Below, piece by piece: positions 8,431-16,658 of a stretch of 64,000 bases of DNA. The DNA is from Autumnicola musiva (lineage in GTDB: Bacteria; Bacteroidota; Bacteroidia; Flavobacteriales; Flavobacteriaceae). A program made the position numbers and the translations under genes. Position 1 is the stretch's first letter. Every line of letters begins with the position of its first letter. The stretch spans positions 62,001-126,000 of the forward strand of contig NZ_JAVRHK010000001.1 of assembly GCF_031846585.1 (NCBI RefSeq), given 5' to 3'. The notes beneath the pieces are model-generated. The model was not told the origin of the DNA. It saw only the letters and a list, made by a program, of their open reading frames with translations, and searched no databases.

Positions 8431-8448
8431 ATACTTATTCAAATTTTT

Positions 8449-8781
8449 TTAGCAACATTCTTCTGAAGCAGAAACCTGCTGGTCCAGAAAATCCCCAAAC
8501 AGCTTTTTAATTTCTCCCCAGCGCACTGCATCTATACAATAGCACACGCGCGTACCCTCAATATTTCCTTTTATCAATCCAAGATTTTTAAGCTCCCGGA
8601 CATGTTGTGAAATAGTAGGTTGCGCCAAACCAATTACTTCTACAAGGTCTCCACAAACACAATTTTGGGTTTTAATGAGATGCTGAAGAATGGCAATCCT
8701 GGCTGGATGGCCAAAAACTCTGGAAACCACGGCTAATTCATTTTGATAATCGGTGAATATTTCAGATTTAGTAACTCCCAT
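8449..8781 (-). CDS. arsR: ArsR-family arsenite-responsive repressor
   Basis: 110 aa, a winged helix-turn-helix of normal ArsR/SmtB length. The metal site CVCGDL (Cys41, Cys43) is the expected ELCVCDL-type motif at the start of the recognition region, and the recognition helix is visible as QPTISQHVRELKNLGLI. More cysteines occur at 80 and 82 (RVCYC), with a vicinal Cys-Cys pair at the very end (EECC). It should repress the ars operon and release DNA upon binding As(III). Two matching operators lie in front of it and in front of the next gene, implying autoregulation and separate control of the structural genes. Confidence 0.92.
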   Translation of the reverse strand: MGVTKSEIFTDYQNELAVVSRVFGHPARIAILQHLIKTQNCVCGDLVEVIGLAQPTISQHVRELKNLGLIKGNIEGTRVCYCIDAVRWGEIKKLFGDFLDQQVSASEECC

Positions 8782-8794
8782 TTAATTACGTTAT

Positions 8795-8810
8795 ATTGCA
8801 ATATTACAAT
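8795..8810. promoter_or_regulatory. ArsR operator 1 (upstream of arsR)
   Basis: ATTGCAATATTACAAT, a 16-base near-palindrome 14 bases upstream of the arsR ATG. Compared with operator 2 it differs only at positions 3 and 14, and the two changes are compensatory (C/G against T/A), so both sites keep dyad symmetry. That is good evidence that the same dimer binds both. Confidence 0.75.
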
Positions 8811-8841
8811 AAATATTTCAAAGGTGATAAATTATTAAATG

Positions 8842-8870
8842 AAAAAAGGCCATCTAAAATTAGACGGCCT
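8842..8870 (-). terminator. terminator downstream of clpX
   Basis: Read leftward, AGGCC(G)TCTAA against TTAGA(T)GGCCT forms a stem with a tiny loop, followed by a run of six T. It lies 28 bases after the clpX stop. Confidence 0.8.
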
Positions 8871-8897
8871 GATTCAGTATTTTAATTTTTTTGAAAA

Positions 8898-10130
8898 TTA
8901 AGAAACAGCTTTCAGTTTATTAATAGTCGATTTATTCAGCTTTTCTTCAGCGTATTCAGCATCTACCACCAGTTTGTTTTCATTGCCTTCCGGCATTTCA
9001 AACATAGCATCAGTTAGAATAGCCTCACAAAGCGAACGTAATCCTCTTGCACCAAGCTTATACTCCACAGCTTTTCCAACTACATAATCCAAAGCATCTT
9101 CGGTCATTTCAAACTCTATATCATCCATCTCAAAGAGTTTTTTATACTGCTTCATGATGGCATTTTTGGGCTCGGTAAGAATTGCGCGAAGGGTATCTTT
9201 ATCAAGCGGATTCATATAAGTAAGGGCAGGAAGACGCCCGATAATTTCAGGAATTAAACCAAAATCTTTTAAATCCTTCGGAATAATATATTTCAGCAAA
9301 TTGGTGCGCTCTATGGTATCTTCACCCTTGGAGGCACTAAAACCAACCGCCTGCATATTCAGCCTTTTACTAATATTTCTTTCAATTCCATCAAATGCTC
9401 CACCAGCGATAAACAGGATATTTTCGGTATCCACCTCAACAAACTTCTGGTCGGGATGCTTTCTTCCTCCTTTCGGCGGAACATTAACTGTGGTTCCTTC
9501 AAGCAACTTCAGCAAAGCCTGCTGCACACCTTCCCCGGAAACATCTCGTGTTATAGAAGGATTGTCGCTTTTTCTGGCAATTTTATCAATCTCATCTATA
9601 AAAACAATACCACGTTGTGCCTTATCAACATTATAATCGGCAGCCTGAAGCAAACGTGTAAGAATACCTTCCACGTCTTCCCCAACATATCCGGCTTCAG
9701 TTAAAACAGTAGCATCAACAATTGCGAGTGGCACATTAAGCATTCGTGCAATGGTCTTTGCTATAAGTGTTTTTCCCGTACCGGTTTCCCCAACCATAAT
9801 GATGTTACTCTTCTGGATTTCTACATCATCTTCAGAATTTGGCTGTAACAGCCTTTTATAATGATTGTAAACGGCAACTGACATTACCTTTTTTGTGGCT
9901 TCCTGGCCAATAACATATTCATCCAAGAAAGCTTTAATCGCTTTAGGCTTGCTAAGCATCAAATCTGATGATAGTTCTTTAGCATCTCCCTGGCGGGATT
10001 CCTCCAGAACTATTCCGTGAGCCTGTTCTATACATCTATCACATATATGTGCATCAAGCCCGGCAATAAGTAAACTCGTTTCCGGCTTCTTCCTTCCGCA
10101 AAATGAACATTCTAAATCCTCTTTACCCAT
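8898..10130 (-). CDS. clpX: ClpX, ATP-dependent unfoldase of the ClpXP protease
   Basis: 410 aa. It unfolds tagged proteins and feeds them into ClpP. An N-terminal zinc-binding domain has Cys8, Cys11, Cys30 and Cys33 (CSFC and CDRC). The AAA+ core has Walker A GETGTGKT (residues 114-121), the pore loop GYVGEDVEG, and Walker B GIVFIDEIDKIA. Sensor and C-terminal small-domain sequences follow (LGARGLRSLCEAILTDAMFE). It lies downstream of clpP with a 70-base gap that holds no terminator I can see, so co-transcription is likely. Confidence 0.97.
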   Translation of the reverse strand: MGKEDLECSFCGRKKPETSLLIAGLDAHICDRCIEQAHGIVLEESRQGDAKELSSDLMLSKPKAIKAFLDEYVIGQEATKKVMSVAVYNHYKRLLQPNSEDDVEIQKSNIIMVGETGTGKTLIAKTIARMLNVPLAIVDATVLTEAGYVGEDVEGILTRLLQAADYNVDKAQRGIVFIDEIDKIARKSDNPSITRDVSGEGVQQALLKLLEGTTVNVPPKGGRKHPDQKFVEVDTENILFIAGGAFDGIERNISKRLNMQAVGFSASKGEDTIERTNLLKYIIPKDLKDFGLIPEIIGRLPALTYMNPLDKDTLRAILTEPKNAIMKQYKKLFEMDDIEFEMTEDALDYVVGKAVEYKLGARGLRSLCEAILTDAMFEMPEGNENKLVVDAEYAEEKLNKSTINKLKAVS

Positions 10131-10200
10131 TCTTTTGGTTTTCCTATTTGTATTTCAGGTTCTTTTATTATAATATAAAAAAGAAATCCTGAATTCCAAT

Positions 10201-10884
10201 TTATCCTTCTCTCTGTAAAATTTCATCAATCATTCCGTATTCTTTAGCCCTATCGGCTTTCATCCAGTAGTCACGGTCACTGTCTTCATGAACCTTATCG
10301 TAAGACTGTCCGGTATGCTTGGAGATAATCTTATATAATTCTTCTTTTAAAAGCAAGATTTCACGAGCGGTGATTTCAATATCACTTGCCTGACCCTGGG
10401 CTCCTCCCATAGGCTGGTGAATCATCACTCTGGAATGAGGCAATCCACTTCGTTTTCCTTTTTCTCCCGCACATAAAAGTACAGCTCCCATAGAAGCCGC
10501 CATTCCTGTACAGATAGTTGCCACGTCCGGCTTAATGAACTGCATTGTGTCATAAATTCCCAGTCCGGCATAAACGCTACCTCCAGGGGAATTTATATAA
10601 ATTTGAATATCCTTAGAAGAGTCGGTACTTTCCAAAAATAACAGCTGCGCCTGGATAATATTTGCAATCTGATCATTAATCCCGGTACCCATAAAAATGA
10701 TGCGGTCCATCATTAAACGCGAAAAAACATCCATTGCCACAGCATTCATCTGGCGTTCTTCAATAATGTTGGGTGTCATACCCGTTGGTGGAGTCACCGT
10801 ACTCACCAGTTTATCATAGTACATACTATTTACTCCATGATGTTTGGTGGCATATTTCTCAAATTCTTTTCCGTAATCCATCAA
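10201..10884 (-). CDS. clpP: ClpP protease proteolytic subunit
   Basis: 227 aa, serine protease subunit that assembles into double heptameric rings. The catalytic serine is Ser131 in GMAASMGAVLL, the histidine His156 in RVMIHQPMGG, and the aspartate falls near residue 204-206 (EDSDRDYWM). The N-terminal 45 residues are a little longer than in E. coli, consistent with a propeptide. The gene sits between tig, which ends in its own terminator, and clpX, the normal tig-clpP-clpX order. Confidence 0.97.
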   Translation of the reverse strand: MMDYGKEFEKYATKHHGVNSMYYDKLVSTVTPPTGMTPNIIEERQMNAVAMDVFSRLMMDRIIFMGTGINDQIANIIQAQLLFLESTDSSKDIQIYINSPGGSVYAGLGIYDTMQFIKPDVATICTGMAASMGAVLLCAGEKGKRSGLPHSRVMIHQPMGGAQGQASDIEITAREILLLKEELYKIISKHTGQSYDKVHEDSDRDYWMKADRAKEYGMIDEILQREG

Positions 10885-11000
10885 TTATATTTTTTATGTT
10901 TTTCAATAAAACATCTATTTAAAAATATCAGCCAATAAAACTTTAGTCTCAAAGTTCAATTGGCCTTGCTTTAACCCGAAAACCCGGGTTCATTTTTACT

Positions 11001-11034
11001 AAAAAAGGCGCTATACCAAATGGTTTAACGCCTT
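11001..11034 (-). terminator. terminator downstream of tig
   Basis: Read leftward, AAGGCG(TTA)AACCA and TGGT(ATA)GCGCCTT pair into a hairpin followed by six T. It separates tig from clpP, so clpPX must have a promoter inside 10885-11000. Confidence 0.75.
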
Positions 11035-11062
11035 AAAGATAAGTATAAATTATAAAAAAGGC

Positions 11063-12385
11063 CTACTCATATATTTCTTTCACGAATTCCTCGTAAGTCA
11101 CTTCTTTTTCATTGAATTCCATGTTTTCTTTATAAAATTCAAGAAGCTTCTCATTCATCAACTGCTCTGATAAGCGCTTGGCTTCATCCTGATTAGAAAG
11201 AATTCTTGCAGCAATATCATCCAGCTCTTTTTCTGAAGGATCCATTTGACCAAATTGTGCCATTTGCTCCTTAATTTTATCTGTTGCAAAAGCTTTAAGA
11301 TCTTCAAAATTAACTTCAAGATTATTCTCCTTCATTATCTTGCCTTCAATTAGCTGATACCGAAGGCCTTTTTCGCTCTTTTCATATTCTTCTGCCGCTT
11401 CCTCCTCCGTCATTGGTTCTTCTCCAACAGTGCGGATCCACTTCTGAAGAAATTCCTTAGGAAGATCAAACTGAGTATTTTCAATCAGTTTTTCCGTAAC
11501 ATCATTCATTAACTGCTGATCACCTTGCTGCTGAAATTGCTTTGCAGCATCTTCCTTGATCTTTTCTTTAAGCTCTGTCACCGTTTTTACCTGATCCTTA
11601 CCAAAAAGTTTATCAAATAATTCCTGGTCAAGATCTGCCAGTTCCTGATGATTAACTTCAGTTACGGTAAATTCAACTTCTATATCAAGATCATTGGCTT
11701 TATCCTGCTCAATTTTGAGGTGCCCCACCAAATCATTCTCATCTTCAAAAAGACCTTTAGTCTTTAAGCTGATGGTATCACCAGCTTTAGCACCAATAAA
11801 TTTATCAAGATTTTCTTTTCCTTTTACTTTTTCAAGTTCTACAGAGGTATTGTTATCTATGCCTTCTTCTTCATTTTTAAAAGTACCGGCTACAATATCA
11901 CCTTCTTCAGCAGTTTCTTTAGATACCAGCTTACCGTATTGTTTCTGCATATTCTTGATCTGGTTTTCCACCATCTCGTCATCAGCAACAATTTTATAAC
12001 GGGTAATTGGTTCTTTTAAATCAAGATCAACTTTAAAATCGGGAGAAAGCCCTAATTCAAATTCAAAAATGTAATTTTCTTTATCCCAGTCAAAATTTTC
12101 CTGCTCTTTTGGCAGCGGATTCCCAAGAACATCAAGCTTTTCTTCAGTAAGATATTTATTAAGCTCTTCCTGCAATAATTTGTTTACCTCGTCTACCAAT
12201 ACGGCTTTGCCATATTGTTTTTTGACCATTCCCATGGGCACATGACCTTTCCTGAAGCCAGGGATATTGGCATTTTTACGATAGTCTTTTAAAATCTTAT
12301 CTACTTTTCCCTGATAATCGTCTTTAGCGATATCTACTTTTACTACCGCGTTTAATTCATCAATATTCTCTCTGGTAATATTCAT
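11063..12385 (-). CDS. tig: trigger factor, ribosome-associated chaperone
   Basis: 440 aa. The N-terminal ribosome-binding domain is recognisable, with a signature loop variant (NANIPGFRKGHVPMGMVKKQYG, residues about 36-57; the GFRKG core is intact). Next come a divergent central FKBP-like region (EEGDIVAGTFKNEEEG to GDTISLKTKGLFEDENDLVGHLK) and a long, glutamate- and lysine-rich helical C-terminal chaperone domain. The FKBP domain lacks many prolyl-isomerase residues, which is common in Bacteroidota trigger factors. It acts at the ribosome exit tunnel on nascent chains. The gene is monocistronic, with a terminator before clpP. Confidence 0.93.
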   Translation of the reverse strand: MNITRENIDELNAVVKVDIAKDDYQGKVDKILKDYRKNANIPGFRKGHVPMGMVKKQYGKAVLVDEVNKLLQEELNKYLTEEKLDVLGNPLPKEQENFDWDKENYIFEFELGLSPDFKVDLDLKEPITRYKIVADDEMVENQIKNMQKQYGKLVSKETAEEGDIVAGTFKNEEEGIDNNTSVELEKVKGKENLDKFIGAKAGDTISLKTKGLFEDENDLVGHLKIEQDKANDLDIEVEFTVTEVNHQELADLDQELFDKLFGKDQVKTVTELKEKIKEDAAKQFQQQGDQQLMNDVTEKLIENTQFDLPKEFLQKWIRTVGEEPMTEEEAAEEYEKSEKGLRYQLIEGKIMKENNLEVNFEDLKAFATDKIKEQMAQFGQMDPSEKELDDIAARILSNQDEAKRLSEQLMNEKLLEFYKENMEFNEKEVTYEEFVKEIYE

Positions 12386-12471
12386 CTTGACTTATTATAA
12401 AAATTGGAGTGCAAAATTACACTTTTTTCGGAAGCCCGCAAAGTTTCAATTTACTGAATTTCAGCAGCCTT

Positions 12472-12813
12472 CTAATCTGAATTTAGAATGGAATAAAGCA
12501 GCGATTGGAAAAGCGATAATAACAAACTGAAAATTATGGCCATAAAAAAACCATCTACTGCAAAGCCGGACACAAAGCCATCTGCCAGTAAGATAATTAT
12601 AGCATTGATAATGAGCAGAAAAAGACCCAGGGTTAAAATAGTTACAGGCAGGGTGAGCAATACCAGTAAAGGTTTTACGATAAGGTTAAGAAGTGCCAGG
12701 ACAAGCGCAACAATAATCGCGGTAACATAATTAGCTACGGCCACACCAGGCAGGATTTCAGCTAAAACAAGAACAGCTACTGCAGAAAGCAGGATGCGAA
12801 GAATGAATTTCAT
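12472..12813 (-). CDS. four-helix membrane protein, phage-holin-family IV-like (PF04020 type)
   Basis: 113 aa and almost entirely hydrophobic: four transmembrane helices (about residues 4-22, 28-48, 53-78 and 85-108) with the characteristic VKPLLVLLTLPVTILTLGLFLLIINAIIILLADGFVSGFAV core. Despite the family name there is no phage context; such genes are common single-copy chromosomal genes in Bacteroidota and cyanobacteria. It is preceded by the terminator of the SGNH gene, so it has its own promoter. The function is not established. Confidence 0.75.
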   Translation of the reverse strand: MKFILRILLSAVAVLVLAEILPGVAVANYVTAIIVALVLALLNLIVKPLLVLLTLPVTILTLGLFLLIINAIIILLADGFVSGFAVDGFFMAIIFSLLLSLFQSLLYSILNSD

Positions 12814-12848
12814 AATTTAATATTGGTTGATTATGCTGCAAAATTGCA

Positions 12849-12877
12849 AAAAAAACACCGGATGAAAATCCGGCGTC
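12849..12877 (-). terminator. terminator downstream of the SGNH-hydrolase gene
   Basis: Read leftward, the stem CGCCGGAT/ATCCGGTG (G-T pairs at the base) closes on a small TTTTC loop and is followed by eight T. It lies about 24 bases after the stop at 12901. Confidence 0.88.
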
Positions 12878-12900
12878 TAAACTTTGGGTGAAATTTAATA

Positions 12901-14505
12901 TTATTCAACGTCCTGGCTCAATGTTACCGTGGCATAATTACCCGGGTTTACTTTTGGAACTTCCGAACTATAGGTAGCGTTAATTTCTTCTATTATATTG
13001 TTGGCTATTACTGCATAACCACGGGGAGTTAAATGAATCCCATCTAGGGAAAAAGCCCCACCGGTCACAAAATCGGCATTTATTATTCCCGCGTCAAACG
13101 GAATTCCATCGTTAGCCAGCTGAGTAAGTAAAGCGTTTACATCCACCAAACCGAGATCAAACTGGCTGGCAGCATTTGCAATTGCTTCATTATATGCAGC
13201 AGTGGCTGCTTCAACCTCCTGCTGTTCTTCAGGAATTAGCACATATTGATCCTGCAACGGATAAGTAACCCCATTAACCGATAATCTTGCTGCAGTCTCC
13301 TGATCCAAACCAAAATTCATGAGCTCTTGAAGCCTTTGCTGATTTACATTCCCTATAATACCAGAGCTGGTAAGCACCAGTAGATCTTCAGCAGTCGCCT
13401 GTCTTACCTGGCCAAACTGTAATCCATAAAGCGCAGCAGTTGCAGCGTCTACAGCTCCAGATTCAGTTAGCACCTTTGTAATCTGTTGAGACAAATCAGG
13501 CAAAGATTCATCTTTAATCATCACGGGGCTGGCGGCAGTTTCCGAAAAATTAATCATACGTTCCGGAACCTGTAAAAACTGAAAAGCCTGGTTTAATCCG
13601 GAAAAAGTAGTATTCAGAGTCGGAATCTGAGGCCCAAAATCAGGATCTTCCGGACTTAAAGGCGCATAGGGTACTGTTGTAAAATAAGGTACTGTGGTCA
13701 CATCCGGGATATTTAAAAGCACTCCGCCGGAAACATTTCCCGCAAGTGCCTCCACCATTTGGATATAAGCCCCGGTAAAAACCATAGGATCTGTAATATC
13801 ATTCATACCATAAGCAGCAGGGGAAACACCTGAGCCGGTTTGATTAACTCCTGTTCCTCCTGAAGTGGCATATCCTAACACATCGTTATTTCCTATCCAC
13901 AATGTGAAAAAACTGGGATCCTGGGCCAGGGCATCTTCCAACACCGTTGCCTGAGGCGAAGAAGCAAACCTTACAAAATATGGGTTTGCCGTAGCCGGCA
14001 TATTAGCAAGTCCTGTTAAGCTGCCGTAACCGGCATTCAACAGATGAAAACTTTTGGCACCGGGAACCCCCATATTATTGAAAGACCCCTCCAGTACATT
14101 AGAGACTTCGGTAGTTGCCCGGGCACCGGTGTAAACCTGCGGACTTGGTTCTCCTTCTTCATCAAAAGCCAAAACCAGTCGGTTACCAAATCCAGGTATT
14201 GGCTCGCCGATTGCCAGTAACCCGCCGGCATTATCATTCACAAGCGGTTGACGAAATTCATTAATATCCTGCACCACTGCAAACTGCTGCGCCAAAATAT
14301 TAGGATAGGAGTTTCTTTGGCCGGAAAGATATAAGGCCCCATCAGCATAACCTGCAGTTAATGAATTTCCAAGGGCAACATAATTAGAAAAATCAGCCTC
14401 ACCCGTACCATAATAATCCTGTTCATCGATAGGATTTTCCAGTTCCGGCTCACAGGCAACCATTCCTAAAGTAAGAACCGCGATATATTTAAAACAATTT
14501 CTCAT
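12901..14505 (-). CDS. SGNH/GDSL-family hydrolase lipoprotein
   Basis: 534 aa from ATG 14505, with a lipoprotein signal (MRNCFKYIAVLTLGMVAC, cysteine anchor at residue 18). SGNH motifs are block I ALGNSLTAGYADG with the nucleophile Ser48, block III WIGNNDVLGYA, and block V DGIHLTPRGYAVIAN near the C-terminus (Asp and His). A large insertion of several hundred residues sits between block III and block V, explaining the length against the usual 200-300. It begins 10 bases after the FadL-type gene and shares its operon. The pairing suggests that lipids or esters hydrolysed at the surface or in the periplasm are taken up by the porin; that is inference. Confidence 0.85.
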   Translation of the reverse strand: MRNCFKYIAVLTLGMVACEPELENPIDEQDYYGTGEADFSNYVALGNSLTAGYADGALYLSGQRNSYPNILAQQFAVVQDINEFRQPLVNDNAGGLLAIGEPIPGFGNRLVLAFDEEGEPSPQVYTGARATTEVSNVLEGSFNNMGVPGAKSFHLLNAGYGSLTGLANMPATANPYFVRFASSPQATVLEDALAQDPSFFTLWIGNNDVLGYATSGGTGVNQTGSGVSPAAYGMNDITDPMVFTGAYIQMVEALAGNVSGGVLLNIPDVTTVPYFTTVPYAPLSPEDPDFGPQIPTLNTTFSGLNQAFQFLQVPERMINFSETAASPVMIKDESLPDLSQQITKVLTESGAVDAATAALYGLQFGQVRQATAEDLLVLTSSGIIGNVNQQRLQELMNFGLDQETAARLSVNGVTYPLQDQYVLIPEEQQEVEAATAAYNEAIANAASQFDLGLVDVNALLTQLANDGIPFDAGIINADFVTGGAFSLDGIHLTPRGYAVIANNIIEEINATYSSEVPKVNPGNYATVTLSQDVE

Positions 14506-14515
14506 TGCACTCAAA

Positions 14516-15778
14516 TTAAATTTTGATAGTTAATCCCAATCCCGGCACAAAAGCAGAAGATTTATAAGTTCCTCCAAAAGGAACCGCTACACTATTTTCC
14601 CCTTCCCCCTCAGCATAAAAATCATAAGACTCTTCTACCTCTTTAAACCTGCTGTAAAGAAACGAAGCATCTATAGCAAACCTGTCGTTAATATTTATAG
14701 ATAATCCACCTGTAAAATTGTTGGAATCATTTCGCGGAGTTTCCGGAGCAAAATAGCCCGATTGCACGGGGGATTCATCAAAATAGTAGCCGGCCCGCAG
14801 GGTAAAGGTTTTATCCATATAATATTGGAGTCCAAACCTGTATATGGAAGCATCTTTATATTCACGCCGATTGTAGGAATCAGGGATATTTGGATTTGCA
14901 AAATCTATATCCAGAGATTCATATACTCCCCAGTAACTATGGTTGTAATCAAAAGCTATAGTCCATTTATCAAGGAAGTGATAAGATGCCCCTACAGTTA
15001 ACTCTGCAGGCATAGGTAAAGCAGCATCAAATTGGGTATCCTCGAAAGGAGTTTGAGGAGAATTTGGAATATTCTCAAAATTGGCCTCACCACTTTCCGC
15101 TTCCAGAATTACTTCTGAACGATAATTGATTCCGAACCTGATGTTTTCGGTAGGGCTGTACATCCCTCCTAAAGACCAGCCCCAGGCATTAACTCCTGAA
15201 GCATCCACGGTTATATTGGCACGATCCCCTTCAATATTGCTCAAAGTCCTGGTGAGATTCCTGTTAAAATTAACTGAACCGGTAACGAAAATGGGGCCTC
15301 CCCCAATGCTTATCTTTTCTGATATTTTTACAGATGCCAGGGGTTGAATATAAATTGCCTGCAGGTCTATATTATTAATAAGATGCGAACCCGCCCAATC
15401 TTCCGGCCACTCCACAGCACTTCCGTATGGGGTATATGCACTTAAACCCAAAGTAAGCCAATCATTAGCTTTATACGAAAAGTAAGCATAAAAAGGAGTA
15501 CCCACAGGACTGTCAGTATTCGCCATTTGCCCGAATTCTTCATTTTGCCATGTCACTTCAGAAAATACGGCGCTTGCACCAACTGCTACATTAATCTTGT
15601 TTTCAAGGTATACCAGTCCCGCCGGATTAAAAAAGGCCAACTCTGCATTATTCACCAATGCCACTCCGGTGTGACCCATAGCCAATGAGCGCTGCCCCTG
15701 AAGGCTAACCCGATACCCCCCGGCATGGATTGCGGCAGAGGCTAACACGCAAAGTGCGAGTAAGAATATTTTTTTCAT
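14516..15778 (-). CDS. FadL/OmpP1-family outer membrane transport protein
   Basis: 420 aa, signal peptide MKKIFLLALCVLASAAIHA. The mature N-terminus (GGYRVSLQGQRSLAMGHTGVALVNNAELAFFNPAGL) is the classical FadL plug and hatch sequence. The rest is a 14-stranded-barrel-like pattern with conserved FadL segments (FRFGLQYYMDKTFTLRAGYYFDESPV), ending in a barrel strand (FVPGLGLTIKI). FadL proteins import long-chain fatty acids or other hydrophobic compounds. An AT-rich inverted repeat lies about 90-110 bases upstream and may be an operator. Confidence 0.88.
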   Translation of the reverse strand: MKKIFLLALCVLASAAIHAGGYRVSLQGQRSLAMGHTGVALVNNAELAFFNPAGLVYLENKINVAVGASAVFSEVTWQNEEFGQMANTDSPVGTPFYAYFSYKANDWLTLGLSAYTPYGSAVEWPEDWAGSHLINNIDLQAIYIQPLASVKISEKISIGGGPIFVTGSVNFNRNLTRTLSNIEGDRANITVDASGVNAWGWSLGGMYSPTENIRFGINYRSEVILEAESGEANFENIPNSPQTPFEDTQFDAALPMPAELTVGASYHFLDKWTIAFDYNHSYWGVYESLDIDFANPNIPDSYNRREYKDASIYRFGLQYYMDKTFTLRAGYYFDESPVQSGYFAPETPRNDSNNFTGGLSININDRFAIDASFLYSRFKEVEESYDFYAEGEGENSVAVPFGGTYKSSAFVPGLGLTIKI

Positions 15779-15864
15779 AATTTAAACAGGGTTAAATTTT
15801 ATATACTTTAGAATATAGTTATCAAAAGTAAAAGAAAATAAATATCAGGCAACAAATACCTAAT

Positions 15865-15888
15865 ATTTATTATGCATACATAATAAAT
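15865..15888. repeat. perfect 10-bp inverted repeat upstream of the FadL-type gene
   Basis: ATTTATTATG, spacer CATA, CATAATAAAT. It lies 7 bases after the alpha/beta hydrolase stop and about 90 bases upstream of the FadL-type start. It has almost no GC and no T-run, so it is not a good terminator; a repressor operator is the better guess. Confidence 0.5.
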
Positions 15889-15895
15889 TTAACAC

Positions 15896-16657
15896 TTATA
15901 CAAATTGTATTACTGTTTTATAAAATTCCTTTCTTTTCTCTGCATGTACCCAATGGCCCGCTCCGGGAATGGTTACCAGCTCAGCTTGTGAAAACTGTTC
16001 TTCTATTCCCGCCCAATCTTCTTCTTTAATATACCCCGATTTCTCACCCTTTATAAAAAGTGCAGGTTTATCAAAAACATATTGAGCAGGAAGAGCCGCT
16101 CCTATATCTTCAACATTATTTTTAAGTGAGTCCAGATTTAGTTTAAGTGCCAGTTTATCCTTGGTTTTCCAGTAAAGATTTTTGAGCAAAAAGAGCCTCG
16201 TTCCGGTATCAGGAACAAATTCTTTCAGGAAATCTTCAGCTTCCCCTCGTGATGTAAGCTTTGCTTCATCCAAAGCAGTAAGGCCGGCCAGGATATCTTC
16301 ATGGTGCGGCGCATAATATTTTGGAGCAATATCCACAATAATTAGCTTCTTAACCAGTTCAGGATGCAGCCCCGCGGTTAACATTGCTGTTTTCCCGCCC
16401 ATAGAATGACCCATAAGATAAATATCTTTAAGATTCTTCTCCTGGCAATATTCTACTATATCTTCAGCAAGAAGATTATAATTAAAATCATCGCTATGCG
16501 GACTTTTCCCATGATTACGTTGATCAACCAAATGAACCTGATAACCTTCTTCAGCAAACTGGTTACCCAGCGTTTTCCAGTTATCACTCATTCCCAGAAA
16601 ACCATGTAAGATTATAAACGGGGTTCCTTCTCCTATAATTGTTGAATGTAATTTCAT
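15896..16657 (-). CDS. alpha/beta-fold hydrolase (YbfF-like esterase)
   Basis: 253 aa, cytoplasmic, no signal peptide. The oxyanion segment LHGFLGMSDNW, the strand-2 motif VDQRNHGKSPH, the nucleophile elbow GHSMGG with Ser85, and a late catalytic histidine in GAGHWVHAEKRKEFY are all in order. This is the YbfF-type esterase pattern (acyl-CoA or short ester hydrolysis in characterised relatives). One base separates it from pdxJ, so the two are co-transcribed; no functional link to vitamin B6 synthesis is evident. Confidence 0.88.
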   Translation of the reverse strand: MKLHSTIIGEGTPFIILHGFLGMSDNWKTLGNQFAEEGYQVHLVDQRNHGKSPHSDDFNYNLLAEDIVEYCQEKNLKDIYLMGHSMGGKTAMLTAGLHPELVKKLIIVDIAPKYYAPHHEDILAGLTALDEAKLTSRGEAEDFLKEFVPDTGTRLFLLKNLYWKTKDKLALKLNLDSLKNNVEDIGAALPAQYVFDKPALFIKGEKSGYIKEEDWAGIEEQFSQAELVTIPGAGHWVHAEKRKEFYKTVIQFV

Positions 16658-16658
16658 T

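Noticed and set aside
12472..12813. Possible phage lysis gene (holin-like)
   Set aside because: The family name is misleading; there is no phage gene nearby and such genes are ordinary chromosomal membrane proteins in Bacteroidota.
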